A program made the position numbers and the translations under genes. Positions 1 through 5,193 of a stretch of 5,193 nucleotides of DNA are shown here, one piece after another (position 1 is the stretch's first letter; every line of letters starts with the position of its first letter). Location of the stretch: assembly GCA_024640205.1 (NCBI GenBank), contig JAHEFL010000145.1, forward strand, positions 634-5,826, given 5' to 3'. Source of the DNA: Flavobacteriales bacterium. GTDB lineage: Bacteria > Bacteroidota > Bacteroidia > Flavobacteriales_F > PHOS-HE28. The notes under the pieces were generated by a model. That model ran no database searches. It was not told where the DNA came from and saw nothing but the letters and a program-made list of their open reading frames with translations.

Positions 1-1231
<1,231 letters not shown>

Positions 1232-1252
1232 GTCACAGAATTTCATCCGATG

Positions 1253-1285
1253 GGAATGGCCGCCGCATTGAGTGGCGGCCATTTC
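1253..1285 (+). terminator. GC-rich hairpin after the first sulfatase, possible terminator or attenuator
   Basis: A perfect 10-bp inverted repeat (AATGGCCGCC at 1255-1264, GGCGGCCATT at 1274-1283) can be extended inward by a G-T wobble and a C-G pair, leaving a five-base ATTGA loop. It can also be extended outward by a wobble and a G-C pair. It begins 21 bases after the sulfatase stop codon. The downstream T run is short (TTTC), so it is a weak match to a classical rho-independent terminator, although A/T-flanked GC stems are a common form. It ends only 13 bases before the preferred HAD start at 1299. It could instead be an mRNA-stability or attenuation element if the genes on both sides are co-transcribed. 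Confidence 0.55.
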
Positions 1286-1298
1286 AATTCAACCGCTC

Positions 1299-2327
1299 AT
1301 GAACTATACTGCACTACCCTTGCTCCTGCTCGTTACCGCATGCGGGCAAGTAAGCATTGAACGTACGGACGGGACGGCGCCGGAACCCGAACAGGTCGTA
1401 TCCGACCCGCTCCCTTCTTGGAACGAGGGCCCTACCAAGCAGGCCATCCTGGACTTTGTAGCGAAAACCACCACCGACAGCAGCGCTGACTTCGTGCCCG
1501 TGGCCGATCGCATCGCCGTGTTCGATAACGATGGCTGTTTGTGGAGCGAAGCACCCATGCCGCCGCAGCTGGCTTTCGCATTGTACGATGTGAAACGCCG
1601 TGCCGAAGCCGACCCGAAATTGGCAAAGGATCCCATGGTGCAAGCCGCGGTGAAGGGTGACCTGGGCAAGCTCGCGGCCGGTGAACACCACGATGGCCTG
1701 ATGAAGATCCTGGCCATCACCCACAGCGGCATGACCGTGGACAGCTTCAACGTTCGCGTGCGCGATTGGATGAAGACCTACCAGCACCCCAAGGGCGGCA
1801 GCGGATTGGCGGGAGCCACCTATCAGCCCATGCTGGAACTGCTGGACCACTTGCGCGCGCACGACTACAAGACCTTCATCGTTTCCGGCGGAGGGATCGA
1901 CTTCATGCGCGTGTTCAGCCAGGAACTCTATGGCATCCCACCGGATCAAGTGATTGGCAGCTCCACGGCCTCCGAATTCGAACTGGTGGACGGTAAGCCC
2001 GTGCTCACCAAGACCATGAAGGACTTCTTCATGGACGACAAGGCGGGCAAACCTGCCGGGATACAAATGCACATCGGGAAGCGCCCGGTGTTCTGCGCAG
2101 GCAACAGCGATGGCGACCAGGCCATGCTGGAATACACCACCATCGACAACCCACTGCCCAGCTTCGGCATGATCGTGCACCACACGGACAGCATCCGGGA
2201 AACAGCCTACGACACCCATGCGCCGGTGAGCGGCACGCTGATCACCGCCAAGGAAGCCACACCACAACGAGGGTGGGTGTTGGTGGATATGGCCCGGGAC
2301 TGGGCCACTATCTTCACGGATAACTGA
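1299..2327 (+). CDS. HAD-superfamily phosphatase, predicted lipoprotein
   Basis: A 342-residue protein of the haloacid dehalogenase (HAD) superfamily, resembling phosphoserine-phosphatase-like hydrolases. All four HAD motifs are visible: motif I FDNDG (nucleophile D76, acid/base D78), motif II FIVSGGG (S196), motif III Lys in HIGKRP (K261), and motif IV GNSDGD (D271, D273). The expected activity is Mg-dependent phosphate-ester hydrolysis through an aspartyl-phosphate; the substrate is unknown. The N-terminus, MNYTALPLLLLVTAC, has a hydrophobic stretch and a lipobox-like VTAC, which suggests lipidation at C15 and an envelope location, although the signal lacks the usual N-terminal Lys/Arg. The ATG at 1299 is preferred over an in-frame GTG at 1272, because that GTG lies inside the hairpin and adds nine residues ahead of the signal. 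No clear Shine-Dalgarno precedes either start. The stop is six bases before the DUF1254 gene, so the two are probably one operon. The C-terminal GWVLVDMARDW segment recurs in a remnant at 3430-3612. Confidence 0.88.
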   Translation: MNYTALPLLLLVTACGQVSIERTDGTAPEPEQVVSDPLPSWNEGPTKQAILDFVAKTTTDSSADFVPVADRIAVFDNDGCLWSEAPMPPQLAFALYDVKRRAEADPKLAKDPMVQAAVKGDLGKLAAGEHHDGLMKILAITHSGMTVDSFNVRVRDWMKTYQHPKGGSGLAGATYQPMLELLDHLRAHDYKTFIVSGGGIDFMRVFSQELYGIPPDQVIGSSTASEFELVDGKPVLTKTMKDFFMDDKAGKPAGIQMHIGKRPVFCAGNSDGDQAMLEYTTIDNPLPSFGMIVHHTDSIRETAYDTHAPVSGTLITAKEATPQRGWVLVDMARDWATIFTDN

Positions 2328-2333
2328 ACCACC

Positions 2334-3398
2334 ATGAAGCGATCCATTCCATGCGTCCTAGTTGCTGCCCAGATGCTTGCCACGGGATGTTCCTCCCCGG
2401 CGCCTTCCAATGAGATCGGGCAGGTGACCGATACGACCGGGGTACAGGTTCCTCTCGCGGTGACGGCGGATAATTTTCGTCGCGCGGAGACCGACATGTA
2501 CCTGGCCGGCACCTTGAAGACGGGAACGCTGGGTGCTTTCGATCACCAACGTGCCTTGGCCCCGATCGACGCCCAGACCGTGGTGCGCACCAACCGGGAC
2601 ACCTACTATTCCAGTGCCGTCTTCGATCTGGATGCAGGGCCGGTGACCATCTCGCTCCCTGATGCCGGATCGCGATACATGTCCCTCTTCCTGCTCGACC
2701 AGGACCACTACACCGTGCTCGTGGACCATGCCCCGTCCACCAACACCTTGACCCGCGCACAGGTCGGCACCCGCTACCTCTTCGCGATCGTGCGCACGTT
2801 CGGTGACCCGACCGACACCACGGACATCCGGAAGGTCCACGCGATCCAGGATGCTATCCGGGTGGAGCAAGCCGGAGGACCGGGCTCGTTCGAGATCCCC
2901 GACTGGGATGCAGCCAGCCGCGACCACCTCCGGGATTCCCTGAAGGTCCTGGGCGCGCAACTGGTGGGCATGGCCGGCGCATTCGGCACGCGGGAAGAGG
3001 TGGACGCCGACAAGCACCTGATCGGGACCGCGATCGGCTGGGGTGGACTGCCTGAGAGCGAGGCGATGTACGACCTGGTGACCCCGGAGGTCAATGACGG
3101 GAAGACCATCCACCGCCTGCATGTGGCGGAAGTCCCCGTGGATGGCTTCTGGTCCGTCACCGTATACAACGCGGATGGGTTCATGGAGAGGAACAAGCAG
3201 GAGGCATACTCGATCAACAGCGTCACAGCAACGCCCAACGCCGAAGGTTCCTTCGACATCCGGTTCGGCGGATGCGATGGGAAGGTGAAGAACTGCCTGC
3301 CCATCATGCCCGGCTGGAACTATGCCGTGCGCATGTACCGCCCGCGACCAGAGCTACTGAACGGGTCGTGGTCCTTCCCCAAGGCGGAAGTCCGTTGA
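2334..3398 (+). CDS. DUF1254/DUF1214 domain-containing lipoprotein
   Basis: A complete 354-residue protein. The N-terminus MKRSIPCVLVAAQMLATGC is a good lipoprotein signal: Lys/Arg at 2-3, a hydrophobic core, and an LATGC lipobox with C19 as the lipidated residue. A DUF1254 region spans about residues 45-150 (key stretch NRDTYYSSAVFDLDAGPVT, then LPDAGSRYMSLFLLDQDHYT). A DUF1214 region follows at about 255-345 (VDGFWSVTVYNADGFM, then CLPIMPGWNYAVRMYRPRPE). This is the usual two-domain order and length for the family. The biochemical function of these domains is not established; members are often seen beside sulfatases, HAD hydrolases and other exported enzymes. C314 and C321 (GGCDGKVKNC) lie close together and could form a disulfide in the periplasm, which is inference. 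The gene starts six bases after the HAD stop with no evident Shine-Dalgarno, so its translation is probably coupled to the HAD gene. Confidence 0.92.
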   Translation: MKRSIPCVLVAAQMLATGCSSPAPSNEIGQVTDTTGVQVPLAVTADNFRRAETDMYLAGTLKTGTLGAFDHQRALAPIDAQTVVRTNRDTYYSSAVFDLDAGPVTISLPDAGSRYMSLFLLDQDHYTVLVDHAPSTNTLTRAQVGTRYLFAIVRTFGDPTDTTDIRKVHAIQDAIRVEQAGGPGSFEIPDWDAASRDHLRDSLKVLGAQLVGMAGAFGTREEVDADKHLIGTAIGWGGLPESEAMYDLVTPEVNDGKTIHRLHVAEVPVDGFWSVTVYNADGFMERNKQEAYSINSVTATPNAEGSFDIRFGGCDGKVKNCLPIMPGWNYAVRMYRPRPELLNGSWSFPKAEVR

Positions 3399-3429
3399 CG
3401 CATTACAGTGCCCACGGTTCCTCGCGTTC

Positions 3430-3612
3430 ATGAATGGGGGGCTAGCCCATGGAGGACTTGGAGGTGTGTATTCCATGCCTGAGGAAAGGCTCTATGCGGA
3501 TCCCCTGGGTCATGATCTTCCGCCACTTATGAACGGCGCTGAGCAACGGCTTCGCAGCGGGTGGCTGTTGGTGGACATGGCGAAGGACTGGAAGGTGGTG
3601 TTCACCGAATGA
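3430..3612 (+). pseudogene. Remnant of a second HAD phosphatase (C-terminal fragment)
   Basis: A 60-codon open frame from ATG 3430 to TGA 3610-3612. Its last ~20 residues, SGWLLVDMAKDWKVVFTE, match the C-terminus of the upstream HAD lipoprotein (RGWVLVDMARDWATIFTDN). At DNA level, 3559-3591 and 2271-2303 share 28 of 33 bases in the same codon phase. The part before it (MPEERLYADPLGHDLPPLMNGAEQRL) can be loosely aligned with the HAD region between VHHTD and the final GW block. The frame is open back to the preceding stop, and an in-frame PRF just before the ATG resembles a PRF-type stretch seen in related HAD proteins; this extension is tentative. None of the catalytic HAD motifs I-IV is present, so the fragment cannot be an active phosphatase. 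It is best read as what remains of a duplicated or deleted HAD gene. A small expressed protein is possible but has no support beyond the open frame and the following terminator. Confidence 0.6.
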
Positions 3613-3616
3613 ATGA

Positions 3617-3650
3617 AAAAGGGGATGGTCCTGTCCGACCATCCCCTTTT
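3617..3650. terminator. Bidirectional rho-independent terminator between convergent genes
   Basis: A perfect 14-bp inverted repeat, AAAAGGGGATGGTC (3617-3630) and GACCATCCCCTTTT (3637-3650), encloses a six-base loop CTGTCC. The stem is GC-rich with an A run on one side and a T run on the other, so it reads as an intrinsic terminator on both strands. It begins five bases after the stop of the HAD remnant and ends 22 bases before the stop of the - strand sulfatase. This placement fits termination of both converging transcription units. Confidence 0.88.
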
Positions 3651-3672
3651 CCGCATCGCTGCTTGTTGATGC

Positions 3673-5193
3673 CTACAGCACCTTCACCGTCACCCGATCG
3701 ATGGTCCCGGTGAAGGCGTTCCGCTCGCCTTCCTCATAGGCGGCGTCCACCGCCGTGCCGGTGTCCACACCGGTATCCGCCGTATCGTCCAGGGAGAACA
3801 CATTGGTGTGTGTCTTCCCCACGGAACCTTCTCCGGCCTTCTCCCCATCGATGTACAAGGTCACGGTACCACCGGCACCACGCTCCTTTCCTCCGGCATA
3901 GGCAAAGGACATGCGGACCGTGTGCTTACCCGGGGCCATGGCCTTGGTACCGGTGCTTCGGAAGGTTTCCAGTCCCAGCCAGTTGTAGCTGTACATCGGC
4001 TTGTTGTCCTTCACCCAAAGGCTCCATCCACCGAAACGGCCACCCTGCGCCAGCAGCACGCCGCTGTCCTTGGCATCCACTTCCACCACGGCCTCGATAT
4101 CCACCGAGGCGTTCTTCACGTTGATGAAGGCGTTCTCCATCATGTACACCATGCCGGGGTACACGGTGAGCTCCTTGCGACCATCCATCAGGTCCGGTCG
4201 TCCGGCCACGTTGGGATCGAAGCGCTCAATGGACCGATCGTCGATGGGCAGCACGTGGTACTTCACCGCTTCGCTCATGAACAGTTCCTTCAGCTCGTTC
4301 AGTTTCTCCGGATGTTCCGCGGCCAGGTCCGTGCTCATGCTGAAGTCCTCCTCCACGTTGTACAGCTCCCACACATCCTCCGTAAGCGGGTGGCGAGGAG
4401 CGGCCTCCCAAGGGGCCTTGTGTATCGTTCCGGCGAACCAGCCATCGCGATAAATGGCCCGGTTCCCGATCAGTTCGAAGTACTGCGTGGTCCGCTTGTC
4501 CGGTGCGTCCGCGGCATCATAGGTGTACGCCATGCTCACGCCTTCAATGGGTCGTTGCTCCACACCGTTCACTTTGCGTGGTGCGGGCACCTGAGCGGCT
4601 TCAAATACGGTGGGCGCCACATCGATCACGTGGTGGAACTGGTCGCGCACTTCACCCTTCGCTTTGATGCCATTGGGCCAATGCGCCACCATACCGTTGC
4701 GGGTGCCGCCGAAGTTGCTGGCCACCTGCTTGGTCCACGTGAAAGGGGTGTTGCCCGCCACGGCCCAGCCGGCAGCGAAGTGGTTGAAGCACTCCGGTCC
4801 GCCCAACTCGTCGTAATGCGCCATCTGCATCTCCAAGGTCTCCGCCACGCCGTTGAAGTAGGTGCTCTCGTTGTACATGCCGATCATGCCCCCTTCAGCA
4901 CTGGAACCGTTGTCGCCCACCACGTAGATGAACAAGGTGTTGTCCAGTTCACCCATGTCCTCCAGGGCGCCGACCAGGCGGCCCACCTGGTGATCGGTAT
5001 GGCTGGCGAAACCAGCGAACACCTCCATCTGCCGAGCAAAGAGTTTCTTTTCTTCCGGGCTCAACTTTTCCCAATCCGCGATGTCCGCTGGTTTGGGTGC
5101 CAGGCGCGTACCCGGGGGCACCACGCCGAGTTCGATCTGCCGTGCCAACGTCTCTTCGCGAAGCTTGTCCCAGCCCTGGTCGAACTGCCCCTT
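3673..5193 (-). CDS. Arylsulfatase (large type, with C-terminal beta-sandwich region), 5'-truncated by window edge
   Basis: The C-terminal 506 residues of a second type I sulfatase, reading right to left and open to the window edge. The frame continues upstream of the TTG at 5148 with KGQFDQGWDKLREET, a conserved sulfatase stretch, so that TTG is an internal Leu codon and not a start. Numbering from the edge, the metal-binding Asp-Asn of VVGDNGSSAEGG is D94/N95, and the active-site Lys of FTWTKQVASNFGGTR is K155. The formylglycine motif and N-terminal metal ligands lie beyond the edge. The GDNGSSAEGG, MQMAHYDELGGP and NHFAAGWAVAGNTPF stretches place it in the roughly 750-800-residue arylsulfatase subfamily, distinct from the sulfatase at the left edge. 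After the catalytic domain, residues about 340-506 look all-beta (alternating hydrophobic strands, LYIDGEKAGEG, ending FTGTIDRVTVKVL), the usual C-terminal sandwich of this subfamily. The stop, TAG on the - strand, is at 3673-3675. The true substrate is unknown. Confidence 0.93.
   Translation of the reverse strand, partial: KGQFDQGWDKLREETLARQIELGVVPPGTRLAPKPADIADWEKLSPEEKKLFARQMEVFAGFASHTDHQVGRLVGALEDMGELDNTLFIYVVGDNGSSAEGGMIGMYNESTYFNGVAETLEMQMAHYDELGGPECFNHFAAGWAVAGNTPFTWTKQVASNFGGTRNGMVAHWPNGIKAKGEVRDQFHHVIDVAPTVFEAAQVPAPRKVNGVEQRPIEGVSMAYTYDAADAPDKRTTQYFELIGNRAIYRDGWFAGTIHKAPWEAAPRHPLTEDVWELYNVEEDFSMSTDLAAEHPEKLNELKELFMSEAVKYHVLPIDDRSIERFDPNVAGRPDLMDGRKELTVYPGMVYMMENAFINVKNASVDIEAVVEVDAKDSGVLLAQGGRFGGWSLWVKDNKPMYSYNWLGLETFRSTGTKAMAPGKHTVRMSFAYAGGKERGAGGTVTLYIDGEKAGEGSVGKTHTNVFSLDDTADTGVDTGTAVDAAYEEGERNAFTGTIDRVTVKVL

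Noticed and set aside
1272..1298. In-frame GTG start that would lengthen the HAD protein by nine residues
   Set aside because: The GTG lies in the inner part of the 1253-1285 hairpin, the added residues push the hydrophobic signal away from the N-terminus, and ATG 1299 gives a compact lipoprotein signal. It remains possible but is less likely.
1314..2267. Long antisense open frame (317 codons) over the HAD gene
   Set aside because: It lies wholly opposite a gene with intact HAD motifs. Its His/Val/Gly-rich translation has no recognisable motif and is the usual by-product of high-GC codon use.
2358..3122. Antisense open frame (254 codons) over the DUF1254 gene
   Set aside because: It is opposite a well-supported DUF1254/DUF1214 gene and shows no domain or signal of its own; other overlapping frames here are likewise shadows.
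3442..3642. Small - strand frame of 66 codons over the HAD remnant
   Set aside because: It starts inside the terminator stem and is antisense to the fragment whose similarity to the HAD C-terminus is on the + strand; nothing supports it as a gene.
5146..5148. TTG as the start codon of the - strand sulfatase
   Set aside because: The frame stays open to the window edge and the 15 codons upstream encode conserved sulfatase sequence (KGQFDQGWDKLREET), so the gene is truncated by the window and does not start here.

Overview
The window is a high-GC (about 60% by eye) stretch of bacterial chromosome. It carries two sulfatases of different subfamilies facing each other, with two small predicted lipoprotein genes between them. 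Organism: the exported lipoproteins, the starts without a Shine-Dalgarno sequence, and the A/T-flanked hairpins after genes would suit a high-GC member of the Bacteroidota (for example an uncultured Flavobacteriales-type lineage). This is a low-confidence inference, since no rRNA or other marker gene is present.

Layout, left to right: (1) the C-terminal ~409 residues of an arylsulfatase on the + strand, cut by the left edge; (2) a strong hairpin in the short gap after it; (3) a complete HAD-superfamily phosphatase with a lipoprotein signal, + strand; (4) six bases later, a complete DUF1254/DUF1214 lipoprotein, + strand; (5) a ~180-base remnant whose last ~20 codons match the C-terminus of the HAD protein; (6) a 14-bp perfect inverted repeat that looks like a bidirectional terminator; (7) on the - strand, the C-terminal ~506 residues of a second, larger-type arylsulfatase with a C-terminal beta-sandwich region, cut by the right edge.

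How the genes may work together: both sulfatases are of families that hydrolyse sulfate esters outside the cytoplasm. The HAD and DUF1254/1214 proteins are predicted to be lipid-anchored in the same compartment, and their tight spacing suggests one transcript. The simplest reading is an envelope-located module for breaking down sulfated (and perhaps phosphorylated) compounds. The substrates are not visible from sequence. No sulfatase-maturing enzyme, transporter, regulator or SusC/D pair lies within the window. The most unusual item is the orphan HAD C-terminal remnant just after the DUF1254 gene, which points to a former second HAD copy or a duplication/deletion event.
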